The position numbers and the translations under genes are program-made. Shown piece after piece: positions 1-7,863 of a DNA stretch of 14,663 bases. Position 1 is the first letter of the stretch. The number at the start of each line of letters is the position of its first letter. The DNA comes from an uncultured Clostridia bacterium (GTDB taxonomy: Bacteria > Bacillota > Clostridia > TANB77 > CAG-508). The stretch is from positions 1 to 14,663 of the forward strand of contig CANQMG010000036.1 in assembly GCA_947624925.1 (NCBI GenBank), given 5' to 3'. Below the pieces are notes generated by a model. That model had not been told where the DNA came from and did not search any database. It saw only the letters and a program-made list of their open reading frames with translations.

Positions 1-815
1 TTATCTAATTTATTATTTTTATTAAATAGCAAATTTTCAAAAAACATTATTAAATATTTGTTATCTTCTTCAATTCCCTTTGAAATGTTGCTATAATTTG
101 CTCTAACTAATGCATTTCTAAAATATAATGAGTTATCCTTAAAAAGCTCATTATTAACATTAAAGCCTTTACTATTTAAATATTTTTGAATAAATAAAGC
201 AGTCGTTCTAGTATTTCCTTCTCCAAAAGGATGTACTTGCCAAATATGTGCAGTAAATTTACATATTCTTTCTATTTTTTCTTTATCTGTTTTATCTATA
301 TATTTTTGTCTTGCTTCCTCTTCAAAATCATATTTTAAAGTTTCTCCTATCATAGAATAGTCTGCATATTGTACTGTTTCTCCATTTAATATTGGTTCTT
401 TTTTTGTAATGTTATAATCTCTAAATTCTCCAATATATTTTTCATCAATTCCTATATCGATATTTTCAAATAGTTTTTTGTGATATTGTTTTAATGTTAA
501 GTAATTAAATGTAAAGGCTTTGTCATTTAATATTTTTACTATTCTTACTGACACTTCATCTGCCTGCTTTTCATTTTTATTAACTTTCGCTTTGTCAGTA
601 TTTTCATAATATTTCTTTACTTCTTCTTCAACAATTTCATAACTTTTTTTGCCAATAATATTTTCTGTTGCTAAATCTACCATATATTTAGAAGGAGTAA
701 GATTATCTACTGCTTGCAATCCAAATGCAATATTCCAATTTAATTGCCTTTGTTTTGAATCTTCTGTTTCTCCAATTCTTTCATATTTAATTTTATTTAA
801 ATAATTTTCATCCAT
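1..815 (-). CDS. Fic-domain protein with N-terminal VbhA-like helix, 3' end cut by window
   Basis: An open frame of 271 codons runs from ATG at 815 off the left edge. Residues 195-206 read HPFGEGNTRTTA, a Fic motif of the HxFx(D/E)GNxR type, preceded by an alpha-helical AHIWQV segment and by a flap-like ETVQYADYSM at about 146-155. Known Fic enzymes transfer AMP or another phosphate-containing group from a nucleotide to a protein hydroxyl, with His (here H195) as the base. The last Arg of the full AMP-transferase motif is absent (A206) and GNG is GNT, so the donor or activity may differ. Residues 24-60 (WNIAFGLQAVDNLTPSKY and onward) resemble the VbhA antitoxin helix that is fused to many Fic proteins; the inhibitory Glu-Gly would be Asp37-Asn38. 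Only a weak ribosome site (GGGG) is visible. The gene looks nearly complete, since the family is usually about 270-300 residues. The target is unknown. Confidence 0.88.
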   Translation of the reverse strand, partial: MDENYLNKIKYERIGETEDSKQRQLNWNIAFGLQAVDNLTPSKYMVDLATENIIGKKSYEIVEEEVKKYYENTDKAKVNKNEKQADEVSVRIVKILNDKAFTFNYLTLKQYHKKLFENIDIGIDEKYIGEFRDYNITKKEPILNGETVQYADYSMIGETLKYDFEEEARQKYIDKTDKEKIERICKFTAHIWQVHPFGEGNTRTTALFIQKYLNSKGFNVNNELFKDNSLYFRNALVRANYSNISKGIEEDNKYLIMFFENLLFNKNNKLD

Positions 816-862
816 AATCTTAACCCCATTTTATTAATCTGATTTGTTTATTTGTCTTTTTT

Positions 863-892
863 TAAATACTATTTAAATTCTACGCAATTCAA
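863..892 (-). promoter_or_regulatory. Possible promoter for the Fic gene
   Basis: On the minus strand TTGAAT (892-887) and TATTTA (868-863) are separated by 18 bases, about 50 bases upstream of the Fic start. Such matches occur by chance in AT-rich DNA, so this is weak. Confidence 0.3.
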
Positions 893-946
893 TTCATTAA
901 AACTTATTAATCATTATTACTTTTTAAATTATTATAAAAATTTTTC

Positions 947-1063
947 TTATATTAAAAAAGTATCTTTATTTCTATCTATTAAGTTATGAGCTATTTCCAT
1001 TTCTTCTGGCTTGTTGATATAAATTATTTTAAATTTTCCTGATGTAGTTTTATTTATAATGTA
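947..1063 (-). other. Short protein-like open stretch without a normal start, possible gene fragment
   Basis: Directly after lysS, a 38-codon minus-strand stretch opens after a TAA at 1066-1064 and ends at TAA 949-947. Its translation includes SGKFKIIYINKPEEMEIAHN, which looks protein-like in composition. There is no ATG, GTG or TTG at its beginning, only an internal ATG at codon 22, and no Shine-Dalgarno. It could be the remnant of a lost gene or chance. I do not recognise it. Confidence 0.18.
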
Positions 1064-1068
1064 TTAAA

Positions 1069-2562
1069 CTAATTTAGTGGTTTCATAGTTGGGAAGAATA
1101 GCACATCTCTTATTGAAATAGAATCTGTTAATAGCATTATTAATCTATCTAAGCCCATTCCTACTCCACCTGTTGGTGGTAAGCCTATTTCTAATGCATT
1201 TACAAAGTCTTCGTCCATTCCTCCTGCTTCTTCATCTCCTTTTTCTTTTGCCTCAACTTGTTTTAAAAATCTTTCATATTGATCTATTGGGTCATTTAAC
1301 TCTGAATATGCATTTCCATATTCTCTTCCACCTATAAATAATTCAAATCTTTCTACTAACTCTGGAACATCCTTTTTTCTTTTGGTTAATGGAGAAATTT
1401 CTACTGGGTAGTCCATTATAAATGTAGGCTGAATTAATGTTTCCTCTACAAATGTTTCAAAGAACTCATTTATTATATGTCCTCTTGTATTTTTTATCTC
1501 TTCATATTCTACACCTTTTTCTTTTGCTATCTTTTGAGCTTCTTCATCAGTCTTTATAGTATTAAAATCTACACCAGTAACTTCTTTAATTGCGTCTATC
1601 ATTGTAACTCTTCTCCAATGTGGTGTTAAATCTATATCTACCCCTTGATAAGTAATTTTTGTTGTTCCTAATACATTTTTTGCAACAGTTGATACTAATT
1701 CTTCTGTTATATTCATCATATCATAATAGTCTTCATAAGCAGAATACCACTCTATATTTGTAAATTCAGGATTATGCTTTATGTCCATTCCTTCATTTCT
1801 AAAATTTTTTCCTATTTCAAATACTTTATCAATACCACCAACAATCAATCTTTTTAAGTTTAATTCTGGTGCTATTCTTAAATACATTTGTATATCTAAA
1901 GTATTATGGTGAGTTATAAATGGTCTTGCAGCATCGCCTGTTGCAACAGTTGTAAGAGTTGGGGTTTCTACTTCCATATATCCCTTTTCTTCCATAAATT
2001 TTCTAATTTCTTTCATTATTTTACTTCTAAGAATAAAGGTTTGCTTAACTTCTGGATTTACTATTAAATCTACATATCTTTGTCTATATCTTAAATCCAT
2101 ATCTTTTAAACCATGAAATTTTTCTGGTAACGGTCTTAATGATTTGCAAAGAAGCACAACTTCTTTAGCATGTATTGAAATTTCTTCTGTTTTTGTTTTA
2201 AAAACAAAACCTTTTAATCCAATTATATCTCCTATATCATATGTCTTAAATTCTTTATAACTTTCTTCTCCTAAATCGTTTATACTAACATAACTTTGTA
2301 TTTTTCCTCTTGAATCTTGAATTGTACAAAAAGATGCTTTTCCCATTATTCTTTTTGCCATTATTCTACCAGCAATTGAAACATCTTTACCCTCATAATT
2401 TTCATAGTTATCTTTTATATCTTGAGAAAATTCTGTTCTATCATATTTTGTAATTTCAAAAGGATTTTTTCCATTTTTTTGAAGTTCATATAATTTTTCC
2501 TTTCTAATTTTCATTAAATTATTTACATCAACTTCCTGTTCATCTATATTATTTTCTATCAT
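1069..2562 (-). CDS. lysS: Lysyl-tRNA synthetase, class II
   Basis: This 497-residue protein charges tRNA-Lys with lysine in the cytoplasm, using ATP. The N-terminal anticodon-binding OB fold is at about 58-140 (VSIAGRIMAKRIMGKASFCT). The class II core carries the LysRS signature ARPFITHHN with DIQMYLRIAPEL at about 212-233, motif 2 (FRNEGMDIKHNPEFTNIEWY) at 254-273, and motif 3 (GMGLDRLIMLL) at about 468-478, close to the C terminus as expected. Length is normal for bacterial LysRS. One small oddity is TGDAARPF, where the family usually has GGAxARPF. The ATG has an AAAGGGG site five to seven bases upstream. A promoter of its own lies in the 92-base gap after recN, which is too short for a T-box leader, so regulation by uncharged tRNA is not indicated. 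Confidence 0.98.
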   Translation of the reverse strand: MIENNIDEQEVDVNNLMKIRKEKLYELQKNGKNPFEITKYDRTEFSQDIKDNYENYEGKDVSIAGRIMAKRIMGKASFCTIQDSRGKIQSYVSINDLGEESYKEFKTYDIGDIIGLKGFVFKTKTEEISIHAKEVVLLCKSLRPLPEKFHGLKDMDLRYRQRYVDLIVNPEVKQTFILRSKIMKEIRKFMEEKGYMEVETPTLTTVATGDAARPFITHHNTLDIQMYLRIAPELNLKRLIVGGIDKVFEIGKNFRNEGMDIKHNPEFTNIEWYSAYEDYYDMMNITEELVSTVAKNVLGTTKITYQGVDIDLTPHWRRVTMIDAIKEVTGVDFNTIKTDEEAQKIAKEKGVEYEEIKNTRGHIINEFFETFVEETLIQPTFIMDYPVEISPLTKRKKDVPELVERFELFIGGREYGNAYSELNDPIDQYERFLKQVEAKEKGDEEAGGMDEDFVNALEIGLPPTGGVGMGLDRLIMLLTDSISIRDVLFFPTMKPLN

Positions 2563-2596
2563 ATAAACACCCCTTTATTATAAAAATATATGGTAT

Positions 2597-2625
2597 ATTA
2601 TATAACATAAATATACATAAGTAAA
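2597..2625 (-). promoter_or_regulatory. lysS promoter
   Basis: On the minus strand TTTACT (2625-2620) and TATAAT (2602-2597) are separated by 17 bases and lie 35 bases upstream of the lysS start. The -10 is a perfect sigma-A consensus and the -35 is moderate. Confidence 0.55.
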
Positions 2626-2654
2626 TAACAAAACATTATAATTTTCTTTAAAAT

Positions 2655-4274
2655 TTAACTTTTCATTAACATTCTTGCATGTTGTAAAGATATATCTGTT
2701 ATTTCTCCGCTTGCAATTCTAGCAATTTCTTTTTCTTTTTCCTCATTATTTAATAATTTTATCTTTGTTTGTGTTTTTTCATTTATTGTTTCTTTATTTA
2801 TATAATAATTATAATTTCCTTTTGCAGCAATACTTGCTAAATGAGTTACACATAATACTTGATGATATTTTGAAATAGATTTTAGTTTATTAGCTACACT
2901 CTTTGCTGCAATTCCACTTATTCCTGTATCTATTTCATCAAATATTAATACTGGAACTGTATCTACATTTGATAATACATTTTTTATAGCAAGCATAATT
3001 CTGGACATTTCCCCTCCAGATGCAATTTTTGCAAGTGGCTTATAGCTTTCCCCTATATTAGTACAAATTAAAAACTGTACTTCATCTTTGCCATTTTTAT
3101 TATATTCATCCGTATTATGTATATCTATTTTTAATTTTGCATTTTTCATTTCTAAATCTATAAGCTCATTATTTATTTTATTTTGAAGATCTGTTGCATA
3201 TTTTTTTCTTATTTCATTCATTTTAGCTGATAATTCATTCATTTTTAGACTTATACAATTTATTCGTTCTTTTATTTCATTATTATGTTCTTCAAGGTTT
3301 TCTATATTATTAATTTCTTTTTTTAAGTCTTCTTTGTATTTTAATATTTCTTCTATATTGTTTCCATATTTTCTTTTTAAGGAAAATATTAAATCCAATC
3401 TATTTTCTATATAATCTCTTTGTTCTTCATCAAAATAAGTATCATCTCTTAAATTTGTAATTTCTCTTCCAGTTTCTTGTAAATCATAATATACGCTTTT
3501 TAATTCACCTAAAATTTTAGAATAATTTTCATCAATGCTTTCTATTTTTTCAAATGCTTTAATAGCTTTATTAATAGAATTTATACTATTTTCACTAACC
3601 TCATAATCTGCAATATTTAAATTTTCACTGATTTTTTCAGAATTCATTATTATATTTCTATCATTTTCTAATTCTTCATCTTCGTTTAATTTTAGATTTG
3701 CGACTTCTATTTCATTTAATTGATATTTCAATAAATCTAGCTTTCTTTGTTTTTCTTTTTCATCTCCATAATTATTTTTAAGTTCTGTATTTAAATTATT
3801 ATATTCTTTGAATAGTTCTTTATATTCTTCTTTTATATTGCATATATCTTTAGATATGTATTTGTCTAGATATTCTATATGTGTTTGTGTATCTAAAATA
3901 TTTTGGTTGTCATGCTGACCATGAATATCTATTATATTTTTCATAAATTCTTTTAATTCATTTACAGTTACCATTCTTCCATTTATTTTGCACATATTCC
4001 TTCCATTTGAATATATTTCTCTTGACACTATAATATTTCCATCTACAGACATTAAATTATCTGGAAGATATAAACACACCTCTACATATGAATATTCTTC
4101 ACCATTTCTTATCATTTCTTTAGAAAATCTTTCTCCAGATATAATACCTAAAGAATCAATTATAAGAGTTTTTCCTGCTCCAGTTTCTCCTGTTAAAATA
4201 TTTAAAGCATTATTTAAATTAATACTTAAATCATCTATTATACCAATATTTTTTATATGTAACGTAGTTATCAT
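2655..4274 (-). CDS. recN: DNA repair protein RecN (SMC-like ATPase)
   Basis: RecN is a cytoplasmic SMC-family ATPase that acts early at DNA double-strand breaks. The 539-residue product has a Walker A GETGAGKT at 29-36 in an N-terminal head, a long charged coiled-coil region at about 150-400, and then the ABC signature SGGEMS at 419-424, Walker B LIFDEID at about 443-449 and the H-loop VTH at about 476-478. Length is slightly below the usual 550-570. The ATG follows GGAGGG by seven bases. The gene stands alone between the 6S RNA gene and lysS. It has a consensus promoter overlapped downstream by a probable LexA box, so SOS induction is the likely control. No argR lies next to it, although argR often precedes recN in Firmicutes. 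Confidence 0.97.
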   Translation of the reverse strand: MITTLHIKNIGIIDDLSINLNNALNILTGETGAGKTLIIDSLGIISGERFSKEMIRNGEEYSYVEVCLYLPDNLMSVDGNIIVSREIYSNGRNMCKINGRMVTVNELKEFMKNIIDIHGQHDNQNILDTQTHIEYLDKYISKDICNIKEEYKELFKEYNNLNTELKNNYGDEKEKQRKLDLLKYQLNEIEVANLKLNEDEELENDRNIIMNSEKISENLNIADYEVSENSINSINKAIKAFEKIESIDENYSKILGELKSVYYDLQETGREITNLRDDTYFDEEQRDYIENRLDLIFSLKRKYGNNIEEILKYKEDLKKEINNIENLEEHNNEIKERINCISLKMNELSAKMNEIRKKYATDLQNKINNELIDLEMKNAKLKIDIHNTDEYNKNGKDEVQFLICTNIGESYKPLAKIASGGEMSRIMLAIKNVLSNVDTVPVLIFDEIDTGISGIAAKSVANKLKSISKYHQVLCVTHLASIAAKGNYNYYINKETINEKTQTKIKLLNNEEKEKEIARIASGEITDISLQHARMLMKS

Positions 4275-4297
4275 AATATTCCCTCCATAGTATGTAT

Positions 4298-4310
4298 GAA
4301 AATTTGTTCG
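4298..4310 (-). promoter_or_regulatory. Probable LexA (SOS) box of recN
   Basis: The minus strand reads CGAACAAATTTTC, which fits the Gram-positive LexA consensus CGAACRNRYGTTYC-type half-sites with one mismatch (T for G in the second half). It begins just after the -10 element and overlaps the expected transcription start, where a repressor would block transcription. recN is an SOS gene in other Firmicutes. Confidence 0.7.
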
Positions 4311-4315
4311 TGTAA

Positions 4316-4343
4316 ATTATATAATAAAAAAAATATTTGTCAA
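4316..4343 (-). promoter_or_regulatory. recN promoter
   Basis: On the minus strand a perfect TTGACA (4343-4338) and a perfect TATAAT (4321-4316) are separated by 16 bases. This is the closest match to the sigma-A consensus in the window. It predicts a start near 4309, leaving a 35-base leader before the recN ATG. Confidence 0.85.
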
Positions 4344-4385
4344 TAGTTTTTACAAATTTTTGTTTGTAAAATTGCAAATAAAAAA

Positions 4386-4574
4386 AATCCCCCGCCGAAG
4401 CCGTAAGGTGAAGAAATTTTAATGGACCTGTACTCACACAGGTGGGTGCTTGCCTAAATACTTATGGGTTTCTTATATAAATATAAGCATACACGCCATA
4501 TTTAGAGATGGGCTCCCTTTCCAAAACTTGTAGGTTCTAAAATTTCAGTCTACACGCACAACGCAGGGTGTTGT
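4386..4574 (-). ncRNA. ssrS: 6S RNA (RNA polymerase regulator)
   Basis: 6S RNA mimics an open promoter and binds the housekeeping RNA polymerase holoenzyme. The minus-strand segment folds into the single long rod expected of it. The ends pair as CCCTGC with GCGGGG, and a closing stem pairs GAAATTTTA with TAAAATTTC. A central bubble follows whose 3' side can form its own small hairpin (ACCTGT/ACAGGT). The terminal arm pairs CTAAATA with TATTTAG and ends in CTTATA/TATAAG. The length of about 190 nt, a GC content far above the surroundings, and GAACCTACAAG followed by GGGAGCCC on the 5' side fit clostridial 6S RNA as I know it. Eight T residues follow the 3' end (terminator). The exact 5' end is uncertain by a few bases. 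The gene lies between uppP and recN, sharing their strand. Confidence 0.78.
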
Positions 4575-4590
4575 GAATTATTATTTAATT

Positions 4591-4607
4591 GTTAATATTA
4601 TATTAAC
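4591..4607. repeat. Perfect 17-bp palindrome upstream of the 6S RNA
   Basis: GTTAATATTATATTAAC is an 8-bp perfect inverted repeat around a single central T. It covers the expected -35 region of the 6S RNA promoter, about 20-35 bases before the RNA start, and contains a TATAAT on the minus strand. It could be an operator, or chance in AT-rich DNA. Confidence 0.4.
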
Positions 4608-4723
4608 ATATACTAAATTATATTTCAAATTCAATTACTATGATTAAATGTTAATAATTTTATTTTATTTAATTTATCTCTTTTTTTCTAAATTTAAATA
4701 AGTTTTTTACTCTTTTATATTAT

Positions 4724-4752
4724 TTGCTTTTTTACATTATTTATGCTATAAT
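4724..4752 (+). promoter_or_regulatory. Plus-strand promoter-like sequence with no obvious gene
   Basis: TTGCTT (4724-4729) and TATAAT (4747-4752) are 17 bases apart, with TG two bases before the -10 (TGCTATAAT, an extended -10). Transcription would run into the 3' end of uppP in the antisense direction. The -10 lies within a 7-bp inverted repeat (ACATTAT/ATAATGT), so chance is possible. Confidence 0.35.
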
Positions 4753-4791
4753 GTATGTAATATTGTGAGATGAATTATCAATGTTTTATTC

Positions 4792-5598
4792 TTATATTCT
4801 AATAAAATAAATTACTAAAATTAATATTCCAAATATTATTCTATAAATTGCAAATCCTTTAAAACTTCCCTTTTTTAAATAATTTAATAAAAATTTTATA
4901 ACCAAAATACCAATTATAAAACTAACTATAATTCCTACAATAAATGGTATGCTGAAAACAAAATCTTTTAATTTATATATAGTGGCTGCAAGCACTATTG
5001 GAGCAGATAGCATAAATGAATATTTAGCTGCAGATTCTCTATCTACTTTTAAAGCTCTTCCCATAGTCATTGTTACTCCTGAACGTGAAACGCCTGGTAT
5101 AAAAGCCAAAGCTTGTGATAAACCTATTAAAAAAGTTTGTTTTAAATTCATATCTTCATATTTAACTTCTGATTTTGAATATTTATCTACTATATATAAT
5201 AAAATTCCCATTACAATTAATGCTATAGCTATAATTACAGGTTTTGTAAGTGCATCTTCTAAAAAGTGATCTAACAAAAATCCTATTGCTCCACCAGGTA
5301 TTGTAGCTATAACAATATACCAAAACATTTTTCCAGCTGTTGATTTTTCTTTTTTTACTACTTGCTTATATCCTCCTATTATTAAGTCTATCCAATCTTT
5401 AAAAAAGAATATTCCAATTGCTAATAATGTACCAGCATGTAAAGCTACATCAAATGCTTCAAAAGATGTAACAAAGTCTGCATTTTCTGTCCATTTAAAA
5501 ATCCATGGTATTATATTTAAGTGTGCAGAACTTGATATTGGTAATAATTCTGTCACTCCTTGTATTATTCCTAATATTATTGCTTGTATTAAACTCAT
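4792..5598 (-). CDS. uppP: Undecaprenyl-diphosphatase UppP (BacA family)
   Basis: This membrane enzyme dephosphorylates undecaprenyl diphosphate to recycle the lipid carrier for peptidoglycan and other wall polymers. The 268-residue protein has about eight hydrophobic segments and both family signatures: GVTELLPISSSAHL at 14-27, with Glu17, Ser22-24 and His26, and PGVSRSGVT at 168-176, with Arg172. Length matches the family. Its ATG (5598) lies one base after the dpaA stop codon, and its AAAGGAG site is inside the end of dpaA, so the two are probably translationally coupled. Pairing with a spore gene suggests that part of its expression serves spore wall (cortex) synthesis; that is inference. 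No clear hairpin terminator is seen after the stop. Confidence 0.97.
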   Translation of the reverse strand: MSLIQAIILGIIQGVTELLPISSSAHLNIIPWIFKWTENADFVTSFEAFDVALHAGTLLAIGIFFFKDWIDLIIGGYKQVVKKEKSTAGKMFWYIVIATIPGGAIGFLLDHFLEDALTKPVIIAIALIVMGILLYIVDKYSKSEVKYEDMNLKQTFLIGLSQALAFIPGVSRSGVTMTMGRALKVDRESAAKYSFMLSAPIVLAATIYKLKDFVFSIPFIVGIIVSFIIGILVIKFLLNYLKKGSFKGFAIYRIIFGILILVIYFIRI

Positions 5599-5599
5599 A

Positions 5600-6466
5600 T
5601 TAATTCTCCTTTATTTCATCAAATATATTATATAATGTTTCTTTAATAAATTCTGCTGACGTTACAGGTGCAACCTTTCCAGGCAATGATAATGCTAGAA
5701 TATATGGTATATTTTTTTCTTTTATAGCCTCTTTACTTACTCCGCCTGGATTTGAAGCTAAATCTATAATTAAACAATCTTGTCTTATATTATTTATATT
5801 ATTTTCATCTATAATTACATATGGAATTGTATTTATAATAATATCAAACTTGCCTAAATTTTCATCTAAAAATTTTAATGGTATTGGATTATATCCATAA
5901 GCCTTTATCCAGGCTAAATCTGAATTTTTTCTTGCTTCACAAGATACTATTGCTCCAATTCCTTCTAACATTTTTGCTAGTATCTTTCCTATTCTTCCAA
6001 ATCCCATTACTAAAACATTACTTCCATGTAATGTCCTTTGGGTTTCTTCAATTGCAATTTTAATTGCTCCTTCTGCTGTTGATATTGCATTTAAAACAGA
6101 TAGCTCTTCCCTTTTTAATATATCAATAACATTTACATTTCTCTCTTCTGCTTCGTTTAATACAGTCTGTTTTAGGGCACCACCTATTAAAGTTTTTCCT
6201 TTTATTAAATTAAATAAATCTGATATATTAACTTTTTCTTTACTAAATGGTGAATTAATATTTTCTCCATTACTAGAGAATGGAATAGGACCTAATATAA
6301 CATCCGATTCTATAACAGCATCTTCAATTGAAGAACATTTAATAAATTGATTATTATCATAATTTTCTAATGCATATGTAAAAACTTCTACTCCCTCTTC
6401 TACAAGCATATCAGCTAATTTTGCAATTCTTAAATCTCCACCAATTATAGAAATTTTTTTTATCAA
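5600..6466 (-). CDS. dpaA: Dipicolinate synthase subunit A (SpoVFA/DpaA)
   Basis: DpaA is the dehydrogenase-like subunit of dipicolinate synthase, which turns the lysine-pathway intermediate dihydrodipicolinate (or its hydroxylated form) into the spore-core compound dipicolinic acid. The protein begins with IKKISIIGGD, has a second Rossmann nucleotide site VLVMGFGRIGKILAKML at about 151-167, and ends with the family-typical ASNPGG, LALSLPGKVAPVTSAE and a short helix. The start is placed at TTG 6466 (288 residues). The AAAGGGAG site ends directly against the in-frame GTG at 6475 but is eight bases from this TTG. The partner flavoprotein subunit DpaB, normally next in the operon, is absent; uppP takes its place. 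A TPR membrane protein gene lies 60 bases upstream on the same strand. Expression in the mother cell would be expected from the family. Confidence 0.92.
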   Translation of the reverse strand: MIKKISIIGGDLRIAKLADMLVEEGVEVFTYALENYDNNQFIKCSSIEDAVIESDVILGPIPFSSNGENINSPFSKEKVNISDLFNLIKGKTLIGGALKQTVLNEAEERNVNVIDILKREELSVLNAISTAEGAIKIAIEETQRTLHGSNVLVMGFGRIGKILAKMLEGIGAIVSCEARKNSDLAWIKAYGYNPIPLKFLDENLGKFDIIINTIPYVIIDENNINNIRQDCLIIDLASNPGGVSKEAIKEKNIPYILALSLPGKVAPVTSAEFIKETLYNIFDEIKEN

Positions 6467-6526
6467 AATAATCACTCCCTTTAAAAACTATTTTATTATC
6501 AATTTTAATTAATATGATAGAATAAT

Positions 6527-7729
6527 CTAGTTTTCTCTTTCTCTATTTGTATCTTTCTCCATATTTATTGTACTTCTGTATTTTAAGTCATTATGACTTA
6601 ATTTTCCTACTAATTTATTAGTATCTTCCAAATGTTTTTCAGCATTTATTTCTTTTAATGATAATTTACTTTTTCTTTCTTCTATGTCTTCTTCATCAAT
6701 GTTTGGATAATTTATATATCCCTTTATCGGTATAAATACTGGCTCTGCTTCTGCTTTCTTATAATAGATTGGATCTAATTCTATAGCCATATTTATATAA
6801 TTTATAGCATTTTCCTTATCATTCCTAATCATACATATTTTAGCAATGTAGAAATATGCTTTTGGAGATAATTCTTCATCATCTATACATTTCATAAAGT
6901 ATTTTTCCGCTTCATCAATATCTCCTAAAATTAAGTTTATTTGTGCAATATTATAATCTGTATGATGCATTAAAGTATTTATTGTGGCTGCCTTCTCATA
7001 ACACGTTTTAGCACTTGAAAAATCGTTTAGCATTGTGTAAATTATTCCCATACTATAATAAATATCATAATTATTAGGATGATATTTCAAAGCTTCTGTA
7101 ACAATTGTTAAAGCTTCTTTATATCTTTCTTGTTCACAAAGTAAATCTCCTAATGTTATTGTTGCTTCTAGGAAATCAGGTTTTTTGCTATTTAAATTTT
7201 TTAGCATCTCAATTGCTTCATCTTTACTTCCTAAATCTTTTAATAAGAGCGTTATTTTATAATATGAATCGTAATCTTGTTTATCTATTTCAACAACTTT
7301 AACATATTCATCTATTGCCTTTCTCATTCCGCCTTCTTGCTCATAAATTTGAGCTAACATTTTATGTCCTATTTTGCTATTTGGATATTTGTTTATAAGT
7401 GAGACTAATATACTTTTAGCTTTTTTATTGTTTTTAGATATAAGAGCAAGTTTGGCCATAGGTACCCAAAATAATTCTGTTATATTAATTTGTTTGTGTT
7501 CTAAATATAATACTATTATTGGTATTACAATTGCTAATATAAATAATATTATTTTTACAAACCAATTAATAGGTATTCCAAATATTAGCATTATAAAATT
7601 GACAGCTATTCCAATTGCTTCTATACAAATTATAATTAAATATGTTATATCACTGTTTTTTAACATTTTTAAAAGTATAATAGAAAACAAAGCAAAAGCA
7701 ATTATGTTAAATAGTATTTCTCCTAGCAT
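6527..7729 (-). CDS. Membrane-anchored TPR-repeat protein
   Basis: The family is not recognised beyond its architecture. Three membrane helices at about 1-23, 28-51 and 53-76 are followed by a run of tetratricopeptide repeats from about 90 to 345 (for example KIGHKMLAQIYEQEGGMRKA, DIYYSMGIIYTMLNDFSSAK, PKAYFYIAKICMIRNDKENA). A charged tail of about 55 residues closes the protein. TPR arrays act as protein-binding scaffolds, so this is probably a membrane-tethered adaptor. The ATG is six bases after AAAGGAG. It has its own promoter and is the first gene of a probable TPR-dpaA-uppP transcription unit with a 60-base gap to dpaA, so a role in sporulation or envelope assembly is possible but unproven. 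Confidence 0.85.
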   Translation of the reverse strand: MLGEILFNIIAFALFSIILLKMLKNSDITYLIIICIEAIGIAVNFIMLIFGIPINWFVKIILFILAIVIPIIVLYLEHKQINITELFWVPMAKLALISKNNKKAKSILVSLINKYPNSKIGHKMLAQIYEQEGGMRKAIDEYVKVVEIDKQDYDSYYKITLLLKDLGSKDEAIEMLKNLNSKKPDFLEATITLGDLLCEQERYKEALTIVTEALKYHPNNYDIYYSMGIIYTMLNDFSSAKTCYEKAATINTLMHHTDYNIAQINLILGDIDEAEKYFMKCIDDEELSPKAYFYIAKICMIRNDKENAINYINMAIELDPIYYKKAEAEPVFIPIKGYINYPNIDEEDIEERKSKLSLKEINAEKHLEDTNKLVGKLSHNDLKYRSTINMEKDTNREREN

Positions 7730-7756
7730 ATTTTACTCCTTTAATTTTATAGTATA

Positions 7757-7785
7757 ATTTTAATCTATTTTTTTATAATTGTCTA
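7757..7785 (-). promoter_or_regulatory. Promoter of the TPR-dpaA-uppP unit
   Basis: On the minus strand TAGACA (7785-7780) and TAAAAT (7762-7757) match the sigma-A consensus at five of six bases each, with a 17-base spacer. They lie 28 bases upstream of the TPR gene start. No sporulation-sigma motif was identified with confidence. Confidence 0.55.
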
Positions 7786-7863
7786 TAATTTTTTTATTTA
7801 TTTTACGAATTATAACTAAATTTTTCTGAACAATATGCATAAATATAGCGACTTTACACTAAG

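Noticed and set aside
3988..4290. 100-codon plus-strand open frame opposite recN
   Set aside because: It is an antisense frame inside a well-supported gene with no ribosome site or homology signal.
4231..4437. 68-codon minus-strand open frame
   Set aside because: It overlaps the recN start and promoter and the 3' part of the 6S RNA, has no ribosome site, and its translation is not protein-like.
7374..7757. 127-codon plus-strand open frame rich in Ile and Leu
   Set aside because: It is the complement of the membrane-helix region of the TPR gene, where AT-rich codons give hydrophobic shadows.
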